Below, in pieces: positions 44,611-54,703 of a stretch of DNA of 64,000 nt. The number at the start of each line of letters is the position of its first letter. The first letter of the stretch is position 1. Made by a program: the position numbers and the translations under genes. Origin of the DNA: UBA2561 sp964577275 (GTDB taxonomy: Bacteria > Bacteroidota > Bacteroidia > Cytophagales > Thermoflexibacteraceae); NCBI GenBank assembly GCA_964577275.1, contig CAZNYR010000003.1, positions 1 through 64,000 of the forward strand, given 5' to 3'. Under the pieces are notes generated by a model. That model saw nothing but the letters and a program-made list of their open reading frames with translations, did not search any database and was not told the origin of the DNA.

Positions 44611-45840
44611 ATGATGTATTTACCAAATTGGATATTCCGATTATTGATTTTGTGTCTGATTGCCTGTTCGGGCTGTTCGAGTGATAGCTCTGATGATGCT
44701 ACTCCTGACAATGTGCCTGCCAGAGGACGAATCATAGAACTGACAAAATTGCAGAGTTTTAGCACAGACCAAATCCGTACAAATTTAGGACTTATTGATG
44801 CACAACATATTTTTTTAGATGATTTACAGATTAAGCACAATGTAAGTTTATATAAAGTTTTGTACGAAACACCCAATCCATCGGGCGAGTTAGTACAGGC
44901 TTCAGGTTTGTTCTTAATCCCTGATAATGTGAATGATGCGCCACTTTTGAGCCTCCAACACGGGGCGACCATGAGCAAAGAAGCCGTGCCTTCAAGATTG
45001 TCTTTAGAATACTTTTTTGGGTTGGCATTTGCTTCGGAAGGCTACGTAACGACCATGCCAGATTACGTGGGCTTGGGCGATGGAGCCGGGCTTCATCCTT
45101 TCGTTCATGCTGATACTGAGGCTTCTGCGACAATAGATATTTTGCGTTCGGCTCGAAACTACTGCACCGAAAATTCGATTTCGTTGAATGGCGATGTATT
45201 TTTGGCAGGCTATTCGCAGGGCGGACACGCTACGATGGCAACCATCAAAGAAATCGAAGCCAATCATGCCAGCGAATTTAATGTCAAGGCGGTTGTTCCT
45301 TCGGCGGGACCGTTGGATGTATCCGGAACACAGTCTGGTTTTATGCTCCGAAACGAACCGTATGTATCCTCAGGCTTAGTAGCTTACGTGGTTTTTGCGT
45401 ATAACGAAGTCTATAAATTTTATAACGACCCCAGCGAAGTATTTGCCAGTCCGTATGCCGAAAATTTGACAAAGCATTTTACCGCAGAAATGAACTCTTC
45501 TTTTGAACAAATTGCCCAAGAAACACCCGCCTCGAATATTCCTCGTGAAATGTTTCAGTCTGCTTTTTTAGAAAGTTTAGAAAATAACCCAAATAATGGC
45601 GCAAAATTAGCCATGCAAGATAATGACGTTTACGACCTAAAAATTAATGCGCCCCTGAAAATTTGTCATTGTTCAGCCGATGAAGTAATTACGGTCGATA
45701 ATGCCACAGTTGCCGTCAAAGCGATGAAAGCGAAAGGCACAAATGTAGAATGGATTGACCCATTTCCGCAAGGCAATCATGGACAATGTGCCATTTTTCA
45801 TATGAAAGTAGCACATGATTGGTTTATGCAGTTACGCTAA
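44611..45840 (+). CDS. Alpha/beta-hydrolase lipoprotein (lipase-like)
   Basis: A 409-residue lipoprotein. The signal (MMYLPNWIFRLLILCLI) ends in the lipobox ACSGC (Cys22), followed by a Ser/Asp-rich spacer. The alpha/beta-hydrolase core includes LSLQHGATMS (oxyanion region), the nucleophile elbow GYSQGGH (Ser about 202), an acidic residue in HCSADEVITV (about 356) and the catalytic His in QGNHGQC. The layout is like fungal-type secretory lipases. It probably hydrolyses lipids or esters at the outer membrane. The strong terminator at 45860 follows. Confidence 0.85.
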   Translation: MMYLPNWIFRLLILCLIACSGCSSDSSDDATPDNVPARGRIIELTKLQSFSTDQIRTNLGLIDAQHIFLDDLQIKHNVSLYKVLYETPNPSGELVQASGLFLIPDNVNDAPLLSLQHGATMSKEAVPSRLSLEYFFGLAFASEGYVTTMPDYVGLGDGAGLHPFVHADTEASATIDILRSARNYCTENSISLNGDVFLAGYSQGGHATMATIKEIEANHASEFNVKAVVPSAGPLDVSGTQSGFMLRNEPYVSSGLVAYVVFAYNEVYKFYNDPSEVFASPYAENLTKHFTAEMNSSFEQIAQETPASNIPREMFQSAFLESLENNPNNGAKLAMQDNDVYDLKINAPLKICHCSADEVITVDNATVAVKAMKAKGTNVEWIDPFPQGNHGQCAIFHMKVAHDWFMQLR

Positions 45841-45859
45841 TTTTTAACATGATTTTCGC

Positions 45860-45899
45860 AACCTCGCCAACATCAAAAAAAATGGCGAGGTTATTTTTT
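45860..45899 (+). terminator. Rho-independent terminator of the lipase-like gene
   Basis: Arms AACCTCGCC and GGCGAGGTT around a 15-nt A-rich loop, then ATTTTTT. It begins 20 nt after the stop. Confidence 0.8.
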
Positions 45900-45911
45900 G
45901 CCCAAAAATTG

Positions 45912-45919
45912 TATATTTG
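45912..45919 (+). promoter_or_regulatory. Putative -7 promoter box for aroB
   Basis: TATATTTG matches TAnnTTTG and lies 11 nt before ATG 45931. It falls inside the longer open frame starting at 45898, which argues against that upstream start. Confidence 0.4.
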
Positions 45920-45930
45920 ACCCAAAAAAT

Positions 45931-46962
45931 ATGATGAAAGACGTATTAATTAATCCTCTTGAAAAAGCATTTTTTGAGCAATTTCGGTATTCAAAAATTG
46001 GCGTTTTGGTGGATGAAAACACCTTCCGAGATTGTTATCCAATCCTAAAGAAATTGCTTCCACAACCGCATTTGGTCATCCAAATTCGGAGTGGCGAAGA
46101 GCACAAAAATCTACAAACTTGTACTTCTATTTGGCAACAAATGACTGATAATCAATTTGATAGAAAATCAATATTGCTGAATTTGGGCGGGGGCGTGATT
46201 GGCGACATGGGCGGATTTTGTGCCTCAACATACAAACGAGGCATTGATTTTATGCAAATCCCAACGACATTGCTTTCGCAGGTTGATGCTTCGGTAGGCG
46301 GAAAATTAGGCATTGATTTTCAGGGATTTAAAAATCATATTGGCATTTTTAGAAATCCTAATCATGTGTTAATTGATGCACAATTCCTGAAAACCTTGCC
46401 TGAACGAGAACTGCGTTCAGGATTTGCCGAAGTGATAAAACATTGTTTGATTGCGGATGCTAATTACTGGGAAAAAATCACGCAAAACGATTTGCATCAA
46501 CAAAATTGGGCAGAGATTATACGGCATTCTGTGCGGATAAAATACCAAGTCGTTACGCAAGACCCTACCGAAAAAGGCTTGCGAAAAATCCTAAATTTTG
46601 GACATACGGTCGGTCATGCGATTGAAACAATCTATATGGAATCCCCTGAAGTTGAGCGACTTCTGCACGGAGAAGCGATTGCCATTGGCATGATTTGCGA
46701 GGCATTTATTTCGCTTAAAAAGGGATTGATAACAGAAAAAACGTGCCAAAAAATTCAGAAATATATACTCAAAATTTATGGTAAAATGCCTGTACGTGAG
46801 GATTTTATGGAAGTCATTTTACAAAATACGCTTCAAGACAAAAAAAATGAAGGCTCAACCATTCATGCCAGTTTGTTGGTCGGACTGGGCGAATGTGCAT
46901 TTGATATTCCGATAAATGCCCAAGAAATTAGGAGCAGTATTTTGTATTATAATAGTCTATAA
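45931..46962 (+). CDS. aroB: 3-Dehydroquinate synthase
   Basis: AroB makes 3-dehydroquinate from DAHP, step two of the shikimate pathway (needs NAD and a divalent metal). The 343-residue protein shows GGGVIGDMGGFCASTYKRGI (NAD site), FMQIPTTLLSQVDASVGGK, SGFAEVIKHCLI (metal ligand Glu), LRKILNFGHTVGHAIE and LLHGEAIAIGM (metal-binding His). ATG 45931 (or 45934) is preferred. It stands alone between the lipase terminator and a convergent hairpin. Confidence 0.95.
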   Translation: MMKDVLINPLEKAFFEQFRYSKIGVLVDENTFRDCYPILKKLLPQPHLVIQIRSGEEHKNLQTCTSIWQQMTDNQFDRKSILLNLGGGVIGDMGGFCASTYKRGIDFMQIPTTLLSQVDASVGGKLGIDFQGFKNHIGIFRNPNHVLIDAQFLKTLPERELRSGFAEVIKHCLIADANYWEKITQNDLHQQNWAEIIRHSVRIKYQVVTQDPTEKGLRKILNFGHTVGHAIETIYMESPEVERLLHGEAIAIGMICEAFISLKKGLITEKTCQKIQKYILKIYGKMPVREDFMEVILQNTLQDKKNEGSTIHASLLVGLGECAFDIPINAQEIRSSILYYNSL

Positions 46963-46991
46963 ATCAAGTATTTACGAATTTATATGGGTTG

Positions 46992-47021
46992 GGAGGTAGG
47001 CGACCGTAAGGTGCTACCTCC
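46992..47021. repeat. REP-like hairpin between convergent aroB and recQ
   Basis: An 8-bp stem (GGAGGTAG/CTACCTCC) with an inner ACC-GTAA-GGT hairpin. It can act as a bidirectional terminator, though no T tract is obvious. GC content is high relative to the flanks. Confidence 0.55.
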
Positions 47022-47059
47022 TTCAGCATATTCAAAACCGAATTTTGTTGGTGTGATTA

Positions 47060-49252
47060 TTACAATGCCACTTCGGAGAGAAATTTAATACGCATCAATC
47101 GCAACTCCTCTTCGGTATATTCATCTTCGAGTTCTTCGAGTGCCTGTTGAATATTATCGGTTTTGGCTTCCATGAAATAGTCATAAATTTCGTTCTGTTG
47201 GTCTTGCTCCAAAATTGAATCAATATAATAATCAATATTGAGTTTTGTTCCCGAAAAACAAATGTGTTCCATCTCGTCCAGCACTTCTTCTATCGTAATG
47301 TTCTGGGCATCAGATATTTCCTCCAAATCGACTTTGCGGTCAATTTGTTGAATGATAAAAATTTTATTTTTAGATTTATTGACCATCGTCTTGACCACGA
47401 CATCGGAAGCCGTTTCGATGTTATTTTCTTGGACATATTTTGTGATTAAATCAACGAAAGGCTTGCCAAATTTTCTGGCTTTTCCCGTTCCTACTCCGTT
47501 AATGTGTGAAAGTTCCTCAAGATTAGTCGGATATACGATTGCCATTTCTTCTAAGGAAGGCTCTTGAAAAACGACATAAGGAGGGACATTTTTTTGCGAA
47601 GCCACGTTTTTTCGTAATTTTTTGAGCATTCCGAGCAGTACCTCATCAAAAACGCCAGTAACGACCTCTTCATGCGCCTCTTCCATTTCCGAATCTGGAA
47701 CGCTCAAATCATGGTCTTTAACAAATTTGAGTTGAACAGGGGTTTTAATGTATTTTTCGCCTAGTTTTGTTAGACGTAAGATATTGGGATTTTCGAGGTC
47801 TTTTTCTAAATATTGATACAATAAAGTTTGTCGAATTGCTGATTTAAGGAATTTTTCGTCTAATTCTTTGCACGTCCCAAAAACATCCAGTTGGTCATGT
47901 CCGTAGCTTTTGGCATATTCATTATCAATACCTAAAAGTAAATCCGTAATGTGCTGTAAATCAAATCGTTGTTCGGTATATTTGACGGCTTTCAGCCCAT
48001 TGATGACGATTTTAGTGGCATCATAACTTTCCAAATCGGTATGTTTTCGGCAGGCATCACATCCTCCCGTATCAGGGCAATGTCCTTCATCGTAAGATTC
48101 TCCGAAATAAGATAATAATTGTCTTCGGCGACAAACCGCTGACTCGGCATAGGCAGATATTTCTTGCAATAAATGTCGGGCATTATCGCGCTCGGTTACT
48201 GATTTGTCTTTGTTAAATTTTTCGAGTTTGAGAATATCGGCATGGCTGTAAAACATCAGGCATTTTCCTTCGAGTCCGTCCCGTCCCGCTCGTCCTGTTT
48301 CTTGGTAATATCCTTCCAAAGATTTGGGCGCATCATAATGAATCACAAAGCGCACATCGGGTTTGTCAATTCCCATCCCAAAAGCAATCGTAGCGACAAT
48401 GACATCGGCATCTTCGTTGAGAAAGGCATCTTGATTATTTATCCGTATAACAGACTCTAAACCAGCATGATAAGGCAAGGCTTTTACGTCATTGACCTGC
48501 AATAATTCGGCAATTTCAGTTACTTTTTTACGGCTCAAACAATAAATAATTCCAGACTTTCCTTGATGCTGTTTAACGAATTTAATGAGTTGTTTTTTAG
48601 CGTCTTTTTTCGGACGAATTTCATAATATAAATTTTCTCGATTGAAAGAAGATTTAAATAAATCTGCCGCCTCCATCTGCAAATTTTTCTGAATATCCAG
48701 CTGCACTTTGGGCGTAGCGGTAGCGGTGAGTGCAATAATAGGTAAATTACCTAATTGTTCGATAATGGATTTGATGCGGCGATATTCAGGTCTGAAATCG
48801 TGTCCCCATTCCGAAATGCAGTGTGCCTCGTCAATCGCCACAAACGACACCTGAGCCTTTTGCAAAAACTCCACATTTTCGGGCTTAGTGAGCGATTCTG
48901 GAGCAACGTACAATAATTTGACCATGCCATCGAGCGTTTGTTGTTTGACCTTATTGGCTTCGGCTTTGGAAAGTGTCGAATTAAGAAAAAAGGCACTCAC
49001 GCCTAAGGCATTTAATTGATCTACCTGATTTTTCATCAAGGCAATAAGCGGAGAAATGACAATCGCAGTTCCATCCTGAATTACGGCGGGAAGCTGATAA
49101 CATAGTGATTTTCCTGCGCCAGTAGGCATAATCACGAACGTATTGTGTCCGTCCATGATATTTTCGATGATTGCTTCCTGATTGCCTCGGAATTGGTGAT
49201 AGCCGAAGACTTCTTTTAATTTCGCCTTCAAATTAGGTTTTTGTGCTGTCAT
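47060..49252 (-). CDS. recQ: ATP-dependent DNA helicase RecQ
   Basis: RecQ unwinds DNA 3'-to-5' in recombination and repair. The 730-residue protein has the P-loop VIMPTGAGKSLCYQLPA (GAGKS at 45-49), the DEAH box AIDEAHCISEWGHDFRPEY, motif V/VI FGMGIDKPDVRFVIH ... YQETGRAGRDG, a zinc site (CRRRQLLSYFGESYDEGHCP, CDAC), a winged-helix domain and an HRDC domain (YPTNLEELSHINGVGTGKAR). It has an extra C-terminal segment of about 100 residues beyond HRDC, ending with acidic stretches (EELEDEYTEEELRLMRIKFL), as is common in Bacteroidota RecQ. Confidence 0.96.
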   Translation of the reverse strand: MTAQKPNLKAKLKEVFGYHQFRGNQEAIIENIMDGHNTFVIMPTGAGKSLCYQLPAVIQDGTAIVISPLIALMKNQVDQLNALGVSAFFLNSTLSKAEANKVKQQTLDGMVKLLYVAPESLTKPENVEFLQKAQVSFVAIDEAHCISEWGHDFRPEYRRIKSIIEQLGNLPIIALTATATPKVQLDIQKNLQMEAADLFKSSFNRENLYYEIRPKKDAKKQLIKFVKQHQGKSGIIYCLSRKKVTEIAELLQVNDVKALPYHAGLESVIRINNQDAFLNEDADVIVATIAFGMGIDKPDVRFVIHYDAPKSLEGYYQETGRAGRDGLEGKCLMFYSHADILKLEKFNKDKSVTERDNARHLLQEISAYAESAVCRRRQLLSYFGESYDEGHCPDTGGCDACRKHTDLESYDATKIVINGLKAVKYTEQRFDLQHITDLLLGIDNEYAKSYGHDQLDVFGTCKELDEKFLKSAIRQTLLYQYLEKDLENPNILRLTKLGEKYIKTPVQLKFVKDHDLSVPDSEMEEAHEEVVTGVFDEVLLGMLKKLRKNVASQKNVPPYVVFQEPSLEEMAIVYPTNLEELSHINGVGTGKARKFGKPFVDLITKYVQENNIETASDVVVKTMVNKSKNKIFIIQQIDRKVDLEEISDAQNITIEEVLDEMEHICFSGTKLNIDYYIDSILEQDQQNEIYDYFMEAKTDNIQQALEELEDEYTEEELRLMRIKFLSEVAL

Positions 49253-49578
49253 TTTCTTGGTATCAATTTACATTACGTGCCGTTTTGTTTTGGTCAAATT
49301 CGTCATCAAGAATCAAACGTTCGTCCGTGCCGTACATCCATTTGGTTTGGTTTATTTGATGACATGAGAATATAAATATATAAAATTCCGAAGTATTATC
49401 GTCAAATTTTTATGCGAAAAAATCGGAAATCCATTTCATTTTGGCGCATCTAAAACAATTTTCAAAACAAAATTTGTTTCGTACAATACGTAAGAATTAT
49501 GATAAAAATATAATTTTTAAAATTTTTTCGCAAAAAAGTACGATGTATCCTGATTTCATGAAGCGCAATACAAGGCAG
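49253..49578. other. Gene-free stretch upstream of recQ
   Basis: About 330 AT-rich nt. I see a loose inverted repeat around 49451-49478 (AAACAATTTT with AAAATTTGTTT) but no gene. It must hold the recQ promoter. Confidence 0.5.
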
Positions 49579-50034
49579 TTATACCAATTTTCGCATCGCC
49601 ATCATGTAGCCCAAATGTAATCCTTCGTGAATATTATTAAATGCGATTGCGCCTTCAATCGAAGTAAGTTCTATGCCAAAACTCGTTTGGTACGTGGTAT
49701 AATCCTCAAAAAGACCCGCCACATAATCACTTTTTAGAGCATTCACCGTATCCAAAAATAAAAATTTCACTTCCTGAATTTCAGACGCTGAAATCGTTGG
49801 ATTGCCTTGCGTCCCTTTTCGGAATTTCTCGACAAGCTCATCGGATATGTTCATCGGTTTGCCCGATAATTTATAACATAATAATTGTTGAGTTACTAAA
49901 ATATGTCCAAAGTTCCAGCCTATCGTATTTCTGAAGCCTTCGGGAATTTGGGTCAGCTCGGCGGTCGATAAATCATTGACCAGATTTAACGTATTATTTC
50001 TTGTAATACGCAGATATTCAAGTGCTTGCATCAT
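49579..50034 (-). CDS. DinB-family metal-dependent protein
   Basis: A 151-residue four-helix-bundle protein. The three metal-binding His positions typical of DinB are present: one in GWNFGHILVTQQL and two in NNIHEGLHLGYMMAMRK. Members act as thiol-dependent S-transferases or detoxification enzymes; the exact substrate is unknown. The first in-frame start is TTG 50067; ATG 50034 or 50031 (MQALEYLRITRN) fits the family start. Confidence 0.85.
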   Translation of the reverse strand: MMQALEYLRITRNNTLNLVNDLSTAELTQIPEGFRNTIGWNFGHILVTQQLLCYKLSGKPMNISDELVEKFRKGTQGNPTISASEIQEVKFLFLDTVNALKSDYVAGLFEDYTTYQTSFGIELTSIEGAIAFNNIHEGLHLGYMMAMRKLV

Positions 50035-50253
50035 AATTTGTCGTAAGGTTTTCAAAATTTGAATCAACCAAAAATATTAAAAAAATCGCATTTCTGAACG
50101 CCCAATCCTCTAAACCTTTTTCGAGATGATAAATCCCTGAAAAAAAGTATTTTATGAACAAAAAGCACGCAATAACAACCTTTAGACTAAAAATAGAGTA
50201 ATTAATATTAAGTTTTTATGAATTTACATTTTAATATTAAACATTAATTCACA

Positions 50254-51039
50254 TTGAAAAAATTAGCTTACTATATGACTATATGGCTCATGCTGTGGCT
50301 CATTCCGAAATTAACCGCTCAAGATGAAGAGGTAAAGGCGGTAAAATGTACTCATTTCACTTCATTTTTTGCGGATTCCGAAATGGAACTATCCACCGAA
50401 AATATCGAAAAACTCCGCCAGAAAGTGGTGAATTTTATTGCTTTGCAAAAAGAAAAACAAGCGCAGGTACGTTCCGAACTCCGATTTTTGAGGCAATTAG
50501 ACCGTAAAATTCATACAGAATTTCTGAAAAATTATAAGCATTTTTCTTCATTTACACAAATGTTACAATCTGGTAATTTTGATTGCTTATCAGGCGTGAT
50601 TTTGTATGCTTTAGTGCTGGATTCTTTGGGCTATAATTATACGGTGTATCAGACAAATATTCATGTGTATCTCATGATTCGGACTGAAAAACGTGCGATT
50701 CTTATCGAAACTACTGACCCCATTTATGGCTTTGTGGATAACGAATATTACATTCAGGAACGCAAAAAAATTTACGAGAAAATGGTAGAAAATATTGAAA
50801 ACCAACGAAATTATTACGTTCCAGAGCCACTTTTGCACCAAACCACTACGATTCAGGAATTATGCGCCTTACAATATTACAATCAAGCGGCAAAATATTA
50901 CAACCAACACAATTTGGAAAAAGCAAGCTACTTTTTGGCACAATCCGAGCGCATTTATTCATCCAAACGCACTGATGCCCTGCGCCAACTGATTACGTAT
51001 TATACCGCGCGAATTAGCCCAAAAACATCTCAGGAGTAA
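50254..51039 (+). CDS. Exported transglutaminase-like cysteine protein
   Basis: A 261-residue secreted protein. The start is probably TTG 50254, which gives a KK-containing signal peptide (MKKLAYYMTIWLMLWL); ATG 50275 would remove the basic residues. A candidate Cys-His-Asp triad lies at C111 (GNFDCLSGVILYALVLDSLG), H137 (QTNIHVYLMI) and D155 (ETTDPIYGF). This spacing and the hydrophobic helix after Cys match the transglutaminase-like fold. The substrate is unknown. A C-terminal half of about 90 residues is TPR-like (LCALQYYNQAAKYYNQHNLE). The function is inferred from the pattern alone. Confidence 0.6.
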   Translation: MKKLAYYMTIWLMLWLIPKLTAQDEEVKAVKCTHFTSFFADSEMELSTENIEKLRQKVVNFIALQKEKQAQVRSELRFLRQLDRKIHTEFLKNYKHFSSFTQMLQSGNFDCLSGVILYALVLDSLGYNYTVYQTNIHVYLMIRTEKRAILIETTDPIYGFVDNEYYIQERKKIYEKMVENIENQRNYYVPEPLLHQTTTIQELCALQYYNQAAKYYNQHNLEKASYFLAQSERIYSSKRTDALRQLITYYTARISPKTSQE

Positions 51040-51093
51040 GTTTACGGATTTTTCGTATAATTTTAACATAAAATCACATTTTGCCTGAAGGAC

Positions 51094-52431
51094 TTATTTT
51101 TTTTGTAAAATTCCACCTGTCAGCCGAAGTAATGTAATATTTGAATCATTCAGATTAAAAACTGCTTCCTGCTCGGCAAAAGATGCGGTTAATAAATTAT
51201 TTTGTAACGCCCTGTAATCGAATGAGTTAATCAATCCTGTCTTGAAGCGTTCGTTCGCCAAATCCAAATTAATTTGTGCCGTTTCCCGATTTTGTTTGGC
51301 AATTTGTACTAATTGTTTGCGGACACGATACAGGTCGAGTGCCGAAGCCAAATTTTGAGATAGCGTCTGACGCTGATTTTCGATGCGTAATTGCCCGATT
51401 TTTTCCTGAATAACCGCATTTTGGATACCTCGTTGAATATTTCCATTGTTCAGAATGGGAACTGATAAGGTCAAGCCCACAACCGCCGTGTTGCTGGTGG
51501 CGATAGAAACCCCGCCCGAACTGCCATCAATAAATGTCGCCCCTGTAAGGTCTTGTCGCCCTGCGTTGTAATTGCTGGTGGCAATCATGGAGAGGGTCGG
51601 AAGTCGTTGAGCCTGACGTAGTTGCACGTCTTGATGGAGTGCATTTTGAGAAAATTGTAAGGTTTTGAGGTCAATATTTTCGACCAACATTTTATCTCGA
51701 AGTTCCTCATAATCATACATATCGGTCATGTCCTGAAGGGTATCGGTTAAGTTCCGAATCTGATTTGGATTTTCCTCGACCAATAATACACCAAGTTCAC
51801 GGACGGCATTTCGGAAAACAATTTGTTGATTGACATAACGGCTGGAATCGGTCAAGTAATTGGATTTTTCTAATAAAACATCTGTCGTTACAGCACTGCC
51901 TAACTCTTTTTTGAGCTTCAAATAATCATATTTATCGCGCGAAAGGTCTAAGGCTTGTTTCGTGATTCGGAGGCGTTGCTGTTCGAGAACCGCCCGATAG
52001 TATGCCAGCATCACCGACTGGATGGTATTTTGGATAACAGATTCGGTATTGCCTTGGGCTTGTTGTTCGAGTTGGGCAAGTCGTTCTTTGGTAATATTGA
52101 CGGTCAGTCCACCAAATAACGTCCAATTCAGATTGATAGCAGGCTGAATATCATTGTTTAAGACGTTTCCCTGCAAAAACGAGGCGGGGTTTGCCGTATG
52201 GCGTAAGGAATTATTTTGTCCCAGCTCAACGGTAACTCGTGGGTATCTGCCTGCCTGCCCCCACGAATTATTATTCTTGGCAATTTCGGTATTTTGTCGT
52301 TCAATCCGTATGCTATAATTCTTTTTTAAGGCAATTTCGATGGCTTCGGAGAGCGATAAATCCGTTTGGGCATGGATGCTTCCAACGAAGAAAAGTACAA
52401 AAAACAATGCACCAAAAGTATATTTTTTCAT
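51094..52431 (-). CDS. TolC-family outer-membrane efflux protein
   Basis: A 445-residue outer-membrane protein. Signal MKKYTFGALFFVLFFVGSIH. Two outer-membrane efflux repeats are visible: LSLSEAIEIALKKNYSIRIE near the N-terminus and YRVRKQLVQIAKQNRETAQI in the second half, with a long alpha-helical barrel and GLTLSVPILNNGNIQRGIQ. It would form the exit channel of an RND, ABC or MFS pump. No pump is adjacent; the RND-type adaptor at 26161 is a possible partner. Confidence 0.87.
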   Translation of the reverse strand: MKKYTFGALFFVLFFVGSIHAQTDLSLSEAIEIALKKNYSIRIERQNTEIAKNNNSWGQAGRYPRVTVELGQNNSLRHTANPASFLQGNVLNNDIQPAINLNWTLFGGLTVNITKERLAQLEQQAQGNTESVIQNTIQSVMLAYYRAVLEQQRLRITKQALDLSRDKYDYLKLKKELGSAVTTDVLLEKSNYLTDSSRYVNQQIVFRNAVRELGVLLVEENPNQIRNLTDTLQDMTDMYDYEELRDKMLVENIDLKTLQFSQNALHQDVQLRQAQRLPTLSMIATSNYNAGRQDLTGATFIDGSSGGVSIATSNTAVVGLTLSVPILNNGNIQRGIQNAVIQEKIGQLRIENQRQTLSQNLASALDLYRVRKQLVQIAKQNRETAQINLDLANERFKTGLINSFDYRALQNNLLTASFAEQEAVFNLNDSNITLLRLTGGILQKK

Positions 52432-52647
52432 TTTGTATTATGTTGAGATGTCGTTGTTAGGAAAATTAAACGAACCTTACGCAAAAGTATATTTTTGTCG
52501 AAAATTACGGGACTTTTTTTAGAATGGATTGCCGAAAATTGCCTTATTTTTGAGGGAGTTGTTTTTATGAACAAAACGAACTTGTTTTTTTGAACACCCG
52601 TTAGTCAGAAATAACGTACTACTGACCGATTTCTAATTTCCTGCTCC

Positions 52648-54687
52648 ATGAAATATATCTTCTTTTTTGTCTGTTTGATGACCAATTTTGGTGTGTACGC
52701 CCAAACCTCTTACCTTGACAGTTTGGAACAAGAACTAAAAAAGGTAACATCGGATACGACCAGAATTGATATTTTATTTGAATTGGCCATTAACTATATT
52801 TATAATGACCCTCAAAAAACGATTTCGTATTGCCAAGAAAGTCAGCAAATTGCACAAAAAATTGGGGATAAAAAACGAGAAATCGTTGCCGTCAATCGAA
52901 TGGGCGGTGGCTATTGGTCGAAAGGTGATTTGGGCGAAGCCTTGCAATGTTTTCGGGAATCCATGCAACTGGCAAAAGTGAGCCAGAATGATTATTGGGT
53001 TGCCAAAAATATCGGAAATATCGGACTGATTTACAGCGGGATAGGCAATAAAAATTTGGCAAAAAATTATTATTTGCAAGCCTATGAGTTGTTTTTGGAG
53101 ATGAAGCATACCGACCGTCTGGCTTCGCTTTTGGATAATATTGGCACGATGTGTCTGGAATTGCACGAATACGATTCGGCACATTTTTATTATCAAAAAG
53201 TATTGGAATCGGCGGATACGTCCACGCATGATATGCACATTTTGTATCTGAATTTGGGCGATTTGGCATTGCGCCAACAAAAACTGGACGAAGCCGATTC
53301 GTACCTTCGGAGAAGTTTAGAAATTTCGATACAAAAAGCTGATATTCAGATTATTGCGTATGATTATTTCTTTTTGGCAGATATTCATTTTCAGCGCAAC
53401 GAACTTGATTCGGCATTGCACAAAGCCCGAAAAGCTGTTGAATTAGCCCAGCAATCAGGTGGCAAAGAAACCCTGATGGAAGCCTATAAAGTTCTGAGTA
53501 AGATTTTGCACGCTTTGCGCCAAAGTGATGAAGCCTATGAATATTATCAAGCCGCCATCAATTACAAGGATAGTATGCAAGGTGTTACCAACCAAAAGGC
53601 ATTGCAAGTATTTGAATTTGAGCGCAAAAAAGGCGAAATCGCTTTGCTCAAAGCGCAAAAATCCGAGCAGGAAGCACGCTTTGCCCAACAAAATTTGCAA
53701 CAACGTGGCGTGATTCTCACAATTTTAGGCATTCTGATTTCGGTTTTGGTCGTCAGTTTTGTCATCTTTCGAGGACGTGCCAAATTACAACACATGAATC
53801 AAGAATTATCGGTAGCAAATGCCGAAATTCATCAGCAAAATGAGGAAATTCAGTCGCAATCTGATACCTTACGACAAGCCAATGACGAGTTACAATCCAT
53901 TAATTATCAGTTAGATAGAAAAAATCAAAACATCACTGCGTCCATCAATTATTCGCTACGAATTCAGCGCGCCATTTTGCCCTCCAAATCAAGGATTCAG
54001 CAGGCTTTTGATGATAGTTTTGTGCTGTTCCGTCCGCGCGATATTGTTTCGGGCGATTTTTATTGGTTTTATCAAACGAATCACCTGAAAATCATTGCAT
54101 TAGCAGACTGTACGGGACATGGCGTTTCGGGTGCATTAATGACCATGATTGGCAATAATATTCTGAATCAAATTGTACGAGATGACAAAATCTATGAGCC
54201 AGACCTCATTTTAAATGTCATTCCTGACCTATTACAAAAAACGCTGATGTATGCCGAAACTCAAATTGCAGACGGCATGGACATGAGTATTTTGATGTTT
54301 GAGAATAAAAATGCGTTTTATGCGGGTGCGATGAACCCCTTGTATTATGTTGAAAATCAGGAACTTCATATCATCAAAGGCGATAAAATACCCATCGGTG
54401 GCACTCGAAAGCGAAATTTCAAAATGTATCAGAAACATCACATTGAATTACGAAATCCCATCACATTTTATTTGGCTTCTGATGGTTTTCAAGACCAATT
54501 TGGTGGGGCAAATCAACGAAAATATATGGTCAAAAATTTTCGGAAATGCTTAGGTTCAATTTCACATCTACCTCTTCAGGAGCAACATACGAAATTGGAA
54601 CAAGAACTCCAGACATGGATGGGACAAAATGTAGAAAAACAAACCGATGACATTACCGTTATCGGTATTCAAATCCGAAAGGCATAG
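52648..54687 (+). CDS. TPR-SpoIIE membrane phosphatase (first of a convergent pair)
   Basis: A 679-residue protein. Signal (MKYIFFFVCLMTNFGVYAQ), periplasmic TPRs to about residue 340 (NMLYLNLGDLALRQQKLDEA-like repeats such as SHFYYQKVLESADTSTHD and ALHKARKAVELAQQSGGKET), a membrane helix at about 352-373 (GVILTILGILISVLVVSFVI), a cytosolic coiled coil (NAEIHQQNEEIQSQSDTLRQ) and a C-terminal SpoIIE/PP2C domain: VSGDFYWFYQ at about 466, LADCTGHGVSGALMTMIG at about 486, SDGFQDQFGG at about 610 and TDDITVIGI at the end. Periplasmic or peptide signals sensed by TPRs would control dephosphorylation inside. The partner protein is unknown. Confidence 0.88.
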   Translation: MKYIFFFVCLMTNFGVYAQTSYLDSLEQELKKVTSDTTRIDILFELAINYIYNDPQKTISYCQESQQIAQKIGDKKREIVAVNRMGGGYWSKGDLGEALQCFRESMQLAKVSQNDYWVAKNIGNIGLIYSGIGNKNLAKNYYLQAYELFLEMKHTDRLASLLDNIGTMCLELHEYDSAHFYYQKVLESADTSTHDMHILYLNLGDLALRQQKLDEADSYLRRSLEISIQKADIQIIAYDYFFLADIHFQRNELDSALHKARKAVELAQQSGGKETLMEAYKVLSKILHALRQSDEAYEYYQAAINYKDSMQGVTNQKALQVFEFERKKGEIALLKAQKSEQEARFAQQNLQQRGVILTILGILISVLVVSFVIFRGRAKLQHMNQELSVANAEIHQQNEEIQSQSDTLRQANDELQSINYQLDRKNQNITASINYSLRIQRAILPSKSRIQQAFDDSFVLFRPRDIVSGDFYWFYQTNHLKIIALADCTGHGVSGALMTMIGNNILNQIVRDDKIYEPDLILNVIPDLLQKTLMYAETQIADGMDMSILMFENKNAFYAGAMNPLYYVENQELHIIKGDKIPIGGTRKRNFKMYQKHHIELRNPITFYLASDGFQDQFGGANQRKYMVKNFRKCLGSISHLPLQEQHTKLEQELQTWMGQNVEKQTDDITVIGIQIRKA

Positions 54688-54703
54688 AATCCATCAAAAT
54701 ACG

